A stretch of 19,533 nt of DNA from JAJRWS01 sp039831705 (GCA_039831705.1 JBDOMT010000114.1:1-19533), one strand, 5' to 3'. Numbered from the stretch's first letter, positions 7,937-15,387 are shown. The notes: generated from the letters alone by a model not told the origin. Translations and numbers: made by a program.

Positions 7937-8707
7937 CTACTGAAACACCGTCTTCATCAGATCGCCGGTCCCCAGTGGTCGCGGGCTGGTTAACAGCTCA
8001 CCTGCCGGGTATCCGGCGGCCTGTCCCAAGTAGCGGGCTGCCGCATCGAGACGTGCGAACAGGTATTCCTTTTCTGGCGGAAATTGCGTGGCGTAGCAAC
8101 GAACCGCTGATATTTTTTTTTGCAGAGTTCGGCTGATATCCACCACGACATGACCAGGCGCGGGTGGTGGTTCCAGCCGATTGAAAGCCAACGTGTAACT
8201 GAGCTGTGCTGCAATAGTGTGCGGTGGCAGGTTGTCGAACTGATCGTCCCATTTACAAAGTCGCGAGTAAAAAACGGCCGCATCGGTGATCTGCATCGCT
8301 TGCCAGTGGTCGGGAGAAGCCATCGTGGTTTTCTCACCCAAGCCCAGCACCAAGCGCGGACGCCATTTACGGAATTCTGTTGCCAACAGAATGCGTGCCT
8401 CGTAGGAATCGAACAATTTTCGGTTGGGCAGATCGAGGGTAATACGTACTGGTATTCCCAATTTTTCAGCCGCCGAACGGGCTTCGGCCAAGCGTACCTC
8501 CGGCCCCGGAGAACCTGGCGTCGGCTCGCCATCGGTCAGATCGATAATACCTACTCGATAACCTTGCTCCACCAACCGAGCCAGGGTGCCGCCACAACCT
8601 ATTTCTACATCATCGGGATGAGCCCCCACCGCAACCACATCAAGCTGGTTACGATCGAGTTGTTCGGACGACTGCTGAGAATCATCCTCTGGGGTTGGAT
8701 TATCCAA
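7937..8707 (-). CDS. PIG-L family zinc deacetylase (BshB1-like)
   Basis: A 256-residue predicted zinc-dependent N-deacetylase of the LmbE/PIG-L fold. The signature AHPDDVEIGCGGT lies at 29-41, giving likely zinc ligands H30 and D33 and the catalytic base D32; the third ligand is H134 in SPDHWQA. The segment IIDLTDGEPTPGSPGPEVR and the following AEARSAAEKLGI match the BshB1 branch (GlcNAc-malate deacetylase of bacillithiol synthesis), but no other bacillithiol gene is in the window, so the substrate is open. The first 20 residues are polar and non-conserved. The start is TTG at 8707-8705, justified by AGGAG 8 nt upstream and the absence of an ATG before the conserved domain. Confidence 0.9.
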   Translation of the reverse strand: MDNPTPEDDSQQSSEQLDRNQLDVVAVGAHPDDVEIGCGGTLARLVEQGYRVGIIDLTDGEPTPGSPGPEVRLAEARSAAEKLGIPVRITLDLPNRKLFDSYEARILLATEFRKWRPRLVLGLGEKTTMASPDHWQAMQITDAAVFYSRLCKWDDQFDNLPPHTIAAQLSYTLAFNRLEPPPAPGHVVVDISRTLQKKISAVRCYATQFPPEKEYLFARLDAAARYLGQAAGYPAGELLTSPRPLGTGDLMKTVFQ

Positions 8708-8715
8708 GTTAATTT

Positions 8716-8720
8716 CTCCT
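8716..8720 (-). promoter_or_regulatory. Ribosome binding site that fixes the TTG start of the PIG-L gene
   Basis: AGGAG on the minus strand lies 8 nt before the TTG codon at 8707-8705. This is good Shine-Dalgarno spacing, and no in-frame ATG or GTG lies near enough to compete. Confidence 0.7.
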
Positions 8721-8775
8721 GCCAGAATGATCAGTCTGTTGGCGTGTGGGCATATTGGAAGTTATAATAAGGAGG

Positions 8776-8796
8776 CGCTAGTTGCTAGGCGCGAGT
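8776..8796 (+). repeat. Heptamer tract, YGNNAGK family
   Basis: Three consecutive heptamers, CGCTAGT, TGCTAGG and CGCGAGT. They share an 18-bp core with the tract at 5513-5530 next to uvrD. The tract lies in the 153-bp gap between the divergent PIG-L and NTF2-like genes. Confidence 0.65.
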
Positions 8797-8860
8797 TAAA
8801 AAGAAGAAATTCTGAATTCGCAGCACATCACTGAAATATGGCTTAGATCGGGAGTTTTTT

Positions 8861-9880
8861 ATGCAACGTTTCATCTTCATGGGTTTAGCTGCCCTGGTAG
8901 CAATCCTCATGACCTTCGGATCGGTTGCTAGTAGTACAGCCAAGGCAGCACCGCTGAAAAAGCCGGTTGCCATCGACAAAACCCTCCTTGCAGATACCAG
9001 AAACACAAAATCCACGGCGGAAGTCCTGACCACGTCGTCAAACTATCTGGCTGCAATACAACGGGGTGACGGCAAGATGGTTGCCGCGTTCTGGATGGCC
9101 GAAGGCATTTACATCGATAGCCTGGGACAATCGCACCCTGCGCGTGAATTAATTGCCCAAGAGTTCTCTGATTCTGACACTAAGCAAAACCTTACTGGCG
9201 ATAGCGATAGCGATAGACAACTCGATTTGCCGAAGCCTGGAACGATTCACATGGTCACGCCAAATGTGGCCTTGGAACGTGGCTCCACCCTGCAAAGAGA
9301 TGCCAATTCGGCCGAGGCGGTGAAGATCCATTTCCTGGCGGTTTGGGTCAAACAGGACAAGCATTGGCGGCTGAACTATATCCAGGAAACGGCGGGAATT
9401 CCAGCTACGTCGGGCCAGGTTCATTCCAGCCCTGCCGGCCTGAATAAACTAGAGTGGATGGTTGGCCAATGGATCACTCAGGGGACCGAGTCGGTGGCCC
9501 AACTCTCGGTAAGTTGGAGCGAAGACAAAAAATTTCTGGTGCAAATTTTCAAGGTCGAACGACCAGGCCAAAAACAAATTCATGGTGAACAGCGGATTGC
9601 CTGGGATCCTGTTGGCAAAGCAATTCGCTCCTGGATCTTCCGCGCCGATGGTGGCTTCGCCGAGTCGAATTGGAGCCAAGAGGGAGATACCTGGGTCGTG
9701 AAAACTCAAGGCGTCCAAGCGAGTGGGGCTAAAACCAGTGCGGTCAATCTATGGGCTCCCGATGGTCCCGATCGATGCTGGTTCAAGTCGGTACGATTGA
9801 CCCAAAACGAATCCTCTACGGATGGAGAAGAGCGAGATGAAGTGCTTTTGCAGTTCCGAAGAGTGAAAAGCAAGGATTGA
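8861..9880 (+). CDS. Secreted SnoaL/NTF2-like domain protein with C-terminal lipocalin-like domain
   Basis: A 339-residue protein. An N-terminal signal peptide (MQRFIFMGLAALVAILMTFG, with likely cleavage after SSTAKA or KAA near residues 29-30) sends it across the membrane. Residues about 50-175 resemble SgcJ/EcaC or DUF4440-type NTF2-like domains: a helix NYLAAIQRGDGKMVAAFW, then GIYIDSLGQ, and a closing strand WRLNYIQET. Residues about 188-338 form a second beta-rich domain (WMVGQWITQG... RIAWDPVGKAIRSWIF) like DUF1579 or lipocalin-like domains. No catalytic residues can be named. The start is supported by GGGAG six nt upstream. A run of three GCGATA hexamers (9198-9215) encodes an Asp-Ser stretch in the linker. 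Function is unknown; binding of a small hydrophobic molecule is possible. Confidence 0.78.
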   Translation: MQRFIFMGLAALVAILMTFGSVASSTAKAAPLKKPVAIDKTLLADTRNTKSTAEVLTTSSNYLAAIQRGDGKMVAAFWMAEGIYIDSLGQSHPARELIAQEFSDSDTKQNLTGDSDSDRQLDLPKPGTIHMVTPNVALERGSTLQRDANSAEAVKIHFLAVWVKQDKHWRLNYIQETAGIPATSGQVHSSPAGLNKLEWMVGQWITQGTESVAQLSVSWSEDKKFLVQIFKVERPGQKQIHGEQRIAWDPVGKAIRSWIFRADGGFAESNWSQEGDTWVVKTQGVQASGAKTSAVNLWAPDGPDRCWFKSVRLTQNESSTDGEERDEVLLQFRRVKSKD

Positions 9881-9935
9881 GGAGTGTGAAAAACCAGAAC
9901 TTCCATTACGTATTTCTCAAAGTGGTAGAATTTAT

Positions 9936-9950
9936 AACCCCGAAGGGGTT
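9936..9950. repeat. Small hairpin AACCCC-GAA-GGGGTT
   Basis: A perfect 6-bp stem with a 3-nt loop, 56 bp after the NTF2-like gene. It has no following T-run, so it is not a classical terminator; it may be a member of a short dispersed hairpin family. The rest of the 158-bp gap 9881-10038 shows nothing clear. Confidence 0.5.
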
Positions 9951-10038
9951 GATATAGCACACGGGCGTGTACAGAGAAAGCATCACTTTGTTACCTCCTG
10001 TTCAATTAATTCAATGTAATATTGTTCCGAGTTATCCT

Positions 10039-10743
10039 ATGAATAGTTTTCGATCGATCGCCTGGCTCAGCCTAACTATCTGTGTATTCACTGCTACGAC
10101 CGCCACTCTATCGGCAGCAGAAACGGCTGTCGACAAGCGCACCTTTACGGCTTCTGAACAAGCAGCACGGAAAATAATTCTCGACAGTGCCCATTGGCGA
10201 GAGACTCGGGCAAAATTTAAACAGTGGCTTTCGGTACAATCGGTTTACGATTCGCAGCAACTCGTCCGCCAGGAAAACGACCTCAAACAGCACATTGGTT
10301 CCCTGTCGGCCGCAGAATTGCAGCAATTTCTGGATGCCATGGACGAGCGTCTGGATGTCTTGTTAAGCCCTGGAATGGATCAGGCTCGCACTTGGGTAGA
10401 TCATTACTACACCGAAAAAGCCCAGCGCAAAATGGCAAAAAAATTGGGCGTCGAACAGCCTCTTAAAATGACCGGGAGTCAGTTGACGGCGGCTCTAGAA
10501 CGCTTTCAGGAACAACGAGCGTCTGCATCGCAGTCGTCGGCTGCCTTCAATCGTGTACGGCAAAGCCAAACCAAATCCCTCAACACATACCGTGCTCAAG
10601 AGCGATCTGCCCAAGCCAAATCTCGCTCCTCCCAACGCAGCGCATCATTCAGTAAACACGCACCCGTAAAAAAGCGTCAGCAGCAAACTCGCTACCCCAG
10701 CAGCAGCTATACGAATGGTTGGCGCGGTTGGGGTGGATGGTAG
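10039..10743 (+). CDS. Secreted hypothetical protein, basic Ser/Gln-rich tail
   Basis: A 234-residue protein I do not recognise. It starts with a signal peptide (MNSFRSIAWLSLTICVFTAT, likely cleavage after LSAAE near residue 27). Residues about 35-160 look wholly helical, with LRQ/Q-rich amphipathic stretches (for example AAELQQFLDAMDERLDVLL). The remainder is a low-complexity, positively charged tail rich in S, Q, R and K that ends in Trp/Gly (NGWRGWGGW). The frame is open back to a GTG at 9967, but the ATG at 10039 directly precedes a normal signal peptide and is preferred. It is co-directional with the NTF2-like gene. A 7-bp tandem repeat begins 3 bp after its stop. The charged tail might bind the cell surface or nucleic acid; that is speculation. 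Confidence 0.65.
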   Translation: MNSFRSIAWLSLTICVFTATTATLSAAETAVDKRTFTASEQAARKIILDSAHWRETRAKFKQWLSVQSVYDSQQLVRQENDLKQHIGSLSAAELQQFLDAMDERLDVLLSPGMDQARTWVDHYYTEKAQRKMAKKLGVEQPLKMTGSQLTAALERFQEQRASASQSSAAFNRVRQSQTKSLNTYRAQERSAQAKSRSSQRSASFSKHAPVKKRQQQTRYPSSSYTNGWRGWGGW

Positions 10744-10746
10744 TAA

Positions 10747-10801
10747 GTTGAGTGTTGAGTGTTGAGTGTTGAGTGTTGAGTGTTGAGTGTTGAGTGTTGA
10801 G
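10747..10801 (+). repeat. Perfect heptanucleotide tandem repeat (GTTGAGT)7
   Basis: Seven exact copies of GTTGAGT plus a partial eighth (GTTGAG) fill nearly the whole gap between the ends of the convergent hypothetical gene and purN. The perfect copies suggest recent expansion by slippage. The array ends 3 bp before the purN stop codon. Confidence 0.97.
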
Positions 10802-10804
10802 AAA

Positions 10805-11464
10805 TCAAGCTTTTTCCTGACCTCTGACCACTATTTTCTGACAGCTAACCCGCCCGCCTTCCAACCGAATCCTGCCGGCGGCCAATTGCCGCAGGACTTG
10901 TGGATAAACTTCTTTTTCGGCCTCAAAAACGCGTTTCGCCAAAGTGTCGACTGAGTCATCTTCAAAGACGGGGATGGGCTGCTGCCAAATAATCGGCCCA
11001 CCGTCGTATTGGTTGTCGACAAAATGAACCGTCACCCCGGTCACCTTCACTCCCGAGTCCAAAACGGCCTGATGCACATGCTGGCCATACATCCCCTGGC
11101 CGCAAAAAGATGGAATCAGCGAAGGGTGGATGTTCAAGACACGGCCCAAAAAATCATCTGGCAAAGGGGCCAGTTTCAAAAATCCAGCCATGGCTACGTA
11201 ATCGACTTGAGCCTGTCGACAGGCGCCAAACAGGGCATGGCCGTAGGCTTCGGCTGTGTTGTAGTTGCTGCGCAAAAAAACCTGTGACTCAATGCCCGCA
11301 TTACGAGCATGCTCCAGGCCACCTGCCTGAGAGTTACTGGAGAGCACCAGGGGAATCTCGACAGGCAGTTTATCCGCCGCGCTGAGTTCAATGAAATTTT
11401 TCAGTGTACGACCGCCGCCCGAGATGAGCACCGCCAGACGCAATTGCTTTTTTTCCTGATTCAT
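10805..11464 (-). CDS. purN: Phosphoribosylglycinamide formyltransferase (GART)
   Basis: A 219-residue cytoplasmic enzyme of purine synthesis; it transfers formyl from 10-formyl-THF to GAR. The N-terminal nucleotide-binding loop is AVLISGGGRTLKN (11-23), a variant of the usual SGxGSN. The catalytic asparagine and histidine are N111 and H113 in NIHPSLIPSF, and the catalytic aspartate is D154 in DGGPII. The folate-site segment is GVTVHFVD. All three residues correspond to the E. coli PurN triad. The start ATG is backed by GGAGG 5 nt upstream. It lies downstream of ileS on the same strand, but the 251-bp gap with a strong palindrome argues for separate transcription. Confidence 0.95.
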   Translation of the reverse strand: MNQEKKQLRLAVLISGGGRTLKNFIELSAADKLPVEIPLVLSSNSQAGGLEHARNAGIESQVFLRSNYNTAEAYGHALFGACRQAQVDYVAMAGFLKLAPLPDDFLGRVLNIHPSLIPSFCGQGMYGQHVHQAVLDSGVKVTGVTVHFVDNQYDGGPIIWQQPIPVFEDDSVDTLAKRVFEAEKEVYPQVLRQLAAGRIRLEGGRVSCQKIVVRGQEKA

Positions 11465-11514
11465 CGTGCCTCCTTCAAAGCACTCAGCTACTACCTGAAG
11501 TCATTCAATACGAG

Positions 11515-11586
11515 GGTGGCACCGACAGTCGTTCGGAGTAGACTTTGCCTGCGAGTAGACTTATACGAACGATTGTCGGTGCCACC
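11515..11586. repeat. 72-bp palindromic element, copy 2
   Basis: Same length as copy 1 at 7817-7888 and 58 of 72 positions identical. Its 21-bp arms (11515-11535 and 11566-11586) pair fully except one G-U, and the stem extends one further G-C pair outward. The centre holds two GAGTAGACTT direct repeats (11536-11545, 11554-11563). It lies 50 bp upstream of the purN start and 129 bp after the ileS stop, so it could terminate ileS transcripts or form structure in a purN leader. Confidence 0.8.
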
Positions 11587-11715
11587 CTAATATATCAATA
11601 AACTATGCCATACGAATCTTGGAGAATGTTTGCGAATCCAATTCTGTCACTTTATCCGTTATCCACGCAAGCATTGTCCAAGTTCGGCCTGGCGTAATAA
11701 ACTATGGCAATAAAC

Positions 11716-14700
11716 TTATAGCACTCTGACGTAAAGCTCCACCTCGTGACTGCCTACACTTACTTGATGCGGTTGGCATTCGGGCAATGGCTCCAGTCCG
11801 ATGGAGTTGGCCAGCGTTTCTCGACAGATATAGTCTGCGTGCGAAGTGACCGCGGTGATAACTTGTGGCGATTCGCTCACCCCACCCACTTCAATGCGAT
11901 CGGTGAATTCACAGCCAAGCTCCTTGCGCAAATCCTGGATCGTGCGAACCAGATCGCGCGCGACCCCTTCGGCAATCAGTTCCTCCGTCAACTCGGTGGC
12001 CAGCACCACAACCACCCCCTGATCGTTGGCCGATGCCCAACCGGGTCTGGCCTTGAGTCGAATTTCAATTTCCTCGCGCGACAATTCAACCTCTTGCCCA
12101 TCGATGGTGAGATTGACAAAACCATTGTCTCGAATGTTGGCTAGCAATTGTGCCCCACTATGCTGGCTTAACTCCTGCTTGAGTCGCGGCATGAGCCGGC
12201 CCAGCTTGGGACCCAGAAGTTTGAAATTGGGCAAGACTTCGTGTTCTACGAATTTGTCTGGCTCGTCACTAAATTCAACCCGTTTTACGTTCAATTCGTC
12301 GGCAATCACACTGGCGTGCTGCTCAAGCCACGGTTGGTGCAATGTATCGACTAAAATCACCTCTACCCGGGCTAGCGGTTGGCGGACTTTCAGTTGCTCG
12401 CTGGCCCGCGCCTTCCGGCCCAGGGACGAAATATGCCGCACCAAATTCATCCGCACCGAGAGTTGTGAGTCGATCGCTTGACGACTCTCGGTTACCTCCG
12501 GATAGTCGCACAGATGGATACTCTCGGGAATTCTGTCCCCAAACCCTTGGGCTGCCAGATTTTGCCACAACGTTTCAGCCAGGAACGGCACAAAAGGAGC
12601 CACCACTTTGGCCGTGGTGATCAGGCATTCGTACAAAGTCCAGTAGGCGTCCAGTTTTTCCGCGGCCCGCTTATCATTAGACCAAAACCGATCGCGGCTG
12701 CGGCGAACGTACCAATTGGAAAGCGCGTCAACATAATGCGTTATCCGCCCGCAGGCAGCGTAGCTGTCGTAGCTATCCATGAAACCTATGACCTCGGCAA
12801 CCATGCTGTAAAGTTCGCTGAGAATCCAGCGGTCCAATTCACTCCGCTCCTGCAGAGGTCGATAGGTGGGGGCCGCCGACAAATCGTCTGCCGTGAGTTG
12901 TCCGCACATTCCAGTCAACTCATCCGCAGGAAAGAAATGATCGATGTTGGCATAGATGGTGAAAAAACTGGTTACATTCCAGAGCCGCAGCAAAAACTCG
13001 GGAATACTCTCCTTGATTGCCTGTTCACTGTAACGGATGGAAGTCCAAGGAGGCTGGTTGGCAAAAAAATACCAGCGCAGGGTATCGGCCCCATAGGTAT
13101 CAAAAATTTCACTAGGCGCGAGATAATTGCGCTTGCTCTTGGACATCTTCTGTCCATCTTCTCCCAACATCAGCCCCAGCACGATGCAGTTCCGATAGGG
13201 GTGTGGAAAAGTGGAAGGCGGAGAGCCTAAAGCGGAGTTCGATTCAGCATCCTCTTCATTCCGCTTTCCACTTTCCGCTTTCTGTCCTCCAAAAAGCAGC
13301 GTACTGATGGCCAACTGGCTGTAAAACCAACCACGGGTCTGATCGAGCGCTTCACTGATGAAATCGGCGGGAAATTGGTCTTCAAACTGTTCTCGGACAG
13401 GCCCTTGTTGCTGCCCCCGATACCCCCACTGGGCAAATGGCATCGCCCCACTGTCGTACCAGCAGTCGATGACCTCTGTTACTCGCCGCATTTTGGCGCC
13501 GGGTGCGAATGGCGAATCGTAGGTTAGCTCATCGATGTATGGCTTATGGACGCGCAAATCATCTGGCAATTCTGGATTGGCCCGTTTGGCCTCTTCCCAC
13601 ATCTGGGTACCCGTAATTCCCGGTTTGGCCAACAGTTCGTCGTAACTGTCGATGGCCTCCTTTTGTGCCGTTTCGTCGCAGACCCAAATCGGTAAAGGGG
13701 TGCCCCAATAACGTTCGCGCGAGAGGGCCCAGTCAACATTCGAAGCCAGGAAATTGCCAAAACGGCCATCCTGAATGTGATCCGGCATCCAATTGATCTT
13801 GGCATTATTCGCCAGCATCTGCTCTTTGAATTGCTTGGTGCTGATAAACCAACTCTCGCGCGGATACTGTATCAGTGGGTCCTGATCGGCGCGCCAACAG
13901 AATGGATAATCGTGGTTAACCTGCTCTTGATGAAAAAGCAAACCGCGTTCGCGCAGGCAGCGGTTGATCGGTTTGTCACAATCCTTCACCCACTGTCCGG
14001 CGTATTCGGGCATATCCTGAGTGAACTTGCCATCGGGTCCTACCGCACAGATCAGGTCAGGCCCTTCTCCAGCAACAAATCGGGCTTGTTCCGCTTGCAG
14101 CACCTCGTAGTCTACCTCGCCAAAGGCTGGAGCCTGATGCACCAATCCGGTGCCGCTTTCGAGGGTAACAAAGTCCGCCCCAATCACACGCCAGGCCTGG
14201 TGCTGTTGAGTGCCCTCCCCATCCGCATGCGCCTTGAGTGTTCCGGTTTGATCGCCCTGGTTGCGATAGAAACAATCAAACGGTGGTCGATAGCGACGGC
14301 CAATCAACTCGCTTCCCAGGCAAGTTGATTCCACTTCTAGTTCGCATTTTACTTTGCCAGCGATGGTTTCGACCAGATCGGCGGCAATGATCAAGCGCAT
14401 GCCACGGTCGATGGGATTGTTGGAATTTGGCTGGACTTTTGTATCTTCTGGCTCCGTATCTCCCGGCTTCGTATCCTCTTGCTCCAAATCTCGACAAACC
14501 ACCGTGGCGTAGGTCAGTTCGGGATGGACTGCGGCAAATTGATTGGAAGGGAGTGTCCAGGGAGTTGTGGTCCACACCAACAGTGAAGTACAAGTTTCCT
14601 GGCCCTTATCATCCAACAAGGGAAAACGCACGTACACACTGGGATCGGCCACTTTGCGATAACCTTGCCCGACCTCGCCGGCGGATAGCGCCGTTCCCCC

Positions 14701-15252
14701 CTGAGCCCACCACCAAACAATTTTATGTCCCTGGTAGAGCAATCCTCGATCAAACAAATTTTTCAACGACCACCAGACACTCTCCACATAACTTTGGTGG
14801 TAAGTGACATACGCATCCTTCATGTCGACCCAAAACCCGAGCCGTTCTGTCAGTTGTTCCCACTCACGCATGTAACGCCATACGCTCTGTTGACACTTCT
14901 GAATGAACGGCTCCACACCGTATGCTTCGATTTCTTCTTTGGAATGGATCCCCAGCTCTTTGCAGACCTCCACCTCAACCGGCAAACCGTGCGTATCCCA
15001 GCCAGCCTTACGCACGCAGCGCTGGCCGCGCATGGTGCGATATCGAGGAAACAGGTCTTTGATGGAACGCGTCAGACAGTGCCCAGGATGAGGCATGCCG
15101 TTGGCCGTCGGCGGGCCTTCATAAAACACAAACGGCTTGGCATCAGCGCGCAGGGCAAGTGACTTTTCATAGATGCCACGGCTTTTCCAGAATTGCCCGA
15201 TGGCCAGCTCTCGTTCTGGAACACTGCACAGATTGTCGTCGGTAGGAAACAC
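11716..15252 (-). CDS. ileS: Isoleucyl-tRNA synthetase, type 2 (eukaryote-like IleRS2)
   Basis: A class I synthetase of 1178 residues that charges tRNA-Ile. The HIGH motif is HPGH (55-58) in GPPTANGMPHPGH, and KMSKS is at 702-706. The GPPTANG form, GWDTHGLPVEVEV and overall length point to the IleRS2 branch, which is generally less sensitive to mupirocin. Between them lies the CP1 editing domain; the C-terminal part (LKVRQPLARVEV onward) is the anticodon-binding region. Two segments look foreign: three 15-bp repeats encoding QEDTKPGDTEPEDT near residues 256-270, and a heptamer palindrome encoding about 25 residues just before KMSKS. I choose GTG 15252 as start. The frame is open to 15327, but those codons are a GGCAGG-type repeat. 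No Shine-Dalgarno is seen, so the exact start is uncertain. Confidence 0.94.
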   Translation of the reverse strand: MFPTDDNLCSVPERELAIGQFWKSRGIYEKSLALRADAKPFVFYEGPPTANGMPHPGHCLTRSIKDLFPRYRTMRGQRCVRKAGWDTHGLPVEVEVCKELGIHSKEEIEAYGVEPFIQKCQQSVWRYMREWEQLTERLGFWVDMKDAYVTYHQSYVESVWWSLKNLFDRGLLYQGHKIVWWWAQGGTALSAGEVGQGYRKVADPSVYVRFPLLDDKGQETCTSLLVWTTTPWTLPSNQFAAVHPELTYATVVCRDLEQEDTKPGDTEPEDTKVQPNSNNPIDRGMRLIIAADLVETIAGKVKCELEVESTCLGSELIGRRYRPPFDCFYRNQGDQTGTLKAHADGEGTQQHQAWRVIGADFVTLESGTGLVHQAPAFGEVDYEVLQAEQARFVAGEGPDLICAVGPDGKFTQDMPEYAGQWVKDCDKPINRCLRERGLLFHQEQVNHDYPFCWRADQDPLIQYPRESWFISTKQFKEQMLANNAKINWMPDHIQDGRFGNFLASNVDWALSRERYWGTPLPIWVCDETAQKEAIDSYDELLAKPGITGTQMWEEAKRANPELPDDLRVHKPYIDELTYDSPFAPGAKMRRVTEVIDCWYDSGAMPFAQWGYRGQQQGPVREQFEDQFPADFISEALDQTRGWFYSQLAISTLLFGGQKAESGKRNEEDAESNSALGSPPSTFPHPYRNCIVLGLMLGEDGQKMSKSKRNYLAPSEIFDTYGADTLRWYFFANQPPWTSIRYSEQAIKESIPEFLLRLWNVTSFFTIYANIDHFFPADELTGMCGQLTADDLSAAPTYRPLQERSELDRWILSELYSMVAEVIGFMDSYDSYAACGRITHYVDALSNWYVRRSRDRFWSNDKRAAEKLDAYWTLYECLITTAKVVAPFVPFLAETLWQNLAAQGFGDRIPESIHLCDYPEVTESRQAIDSQLSVRMNLVRHISSLGRKARASEQLKVRQPLARVEVILVDTLHQPWLEQHASVIADELNVKRVEFSDEPDKFVEHEVLPNFKLLGPKLGRLMPRLKQELSQHSGAQLLANIRDNGFVNLTIDGQEVELSREEIEIRLKARPGWASANDQGVVVVLATELTEELIAEGVARDLVRTIQDLRKELGCEFTDRIEVGGVSESPQVITAVTSHADYICRETLANSIGLEPLPECQPHQVSVGSHEVELYVRVL
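13208..13281. repeat. Heptamer palindrome inside ileS (AAAGCGG family)
   Basis: The left arm has four 7-mers AAAGTGG, AAGGCGG, AGAGCCT and AAAGCGG (13208-13235). The right arm has three 7-mers CCGCTTT, CCACTTT and CCGCTTT (13261-13281), inverted relative to the left; a 25-bp centre separates them. The same family and arrangement occurs at 15327-15379. It is translated in frame into a polar K/E/S/N-rich stretch that replaces a normally short loop of the protein. Confidence 0.8.
14441..14485 (-). repeat. Three 15-bp tandem repeats inside ileS
   Basis: On the plus strand the units are GTATCTTCTGGCTCC, GTATCTCCCGGCTTC and GTATCCTCTTGCTCC. As the unit is a multiple of three, copy number does not affect the frame. 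They encode an acidic D-T-K/E-P-G/E stretch in the entry of the editing domain. Confidence 0.8.
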
Positions 15253-15273
15253 GATGTTTAGATGTTTATTAGT

Positions 15274-15315
15274 GGGCAGGAGGCAGGAGGCAGGGGGCAG
15301 GAGGCAGGGGGCAGG
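15274..15315 (+). repeat. Heptanucleotide tandem repeat (RGGCAGG)6 upstream of ileS
   Basis: Six units of GGGCAGG or AGGCAGG in exact 7-bp phase, ending with GGGCC. The array lies 21 bp before the chosen ileS start codon and would be in its mRNA leader as a C/T-rich tract. Confidence 0.9.
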
Positions 15316-15326
15316 GGGCCGTAACA

Positions 15327-15379
15327 AAAGCGGAGAGCGGCAGGACTTCTTCCGCTTTCCGCTTTCCGCTTTCTGCTTT
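15327..15379. repeat. Heptamer palindrome (AAAGCGG family), intergenic copy
   Basis: The left arm is AAAGCGG, AGAGCGG (15327-15340). The right arm is four inverted units CCGCTTT, CCGCTTT, CCGCTTT and CTGCTTT (15352-15379). It lies between the stop of the Asp-rich gene and the RGGCAGG array, so it could act as a hairpin in the ileS leader. It is related to the copy inside ileS. Confidence 0.8.
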
Positions 15380-15387
15380 GTACAGTT

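Noticed and set aside
9936..9950. Rho-independent terminator after the NTF2-like gene
   Set aside because: The stem is short and is followed by GATATAGC rather than a T-run.
11597..11706. Direct repeat AATAAACTATG at 11597-11607 and 11696-11706 as insertion-site duplication
   Set aside because: The 11-bp repeat brackets 88 bp without inverted ends or other element features, so it could be chance in an AT-rich gap.
12478..13230. Plus-strand open frame of 250 codons opposite ileS
   Set aside because: It is antisense to a well-conserved ileS coding region and has no recognisable domain; it is a shadow of the real gene.
13200..13300. Frameshift or pseudogene in ileS
   Set aside because: The frame stays open through the inserted repeat, and both signature motifs and the C-terminal domain are present.
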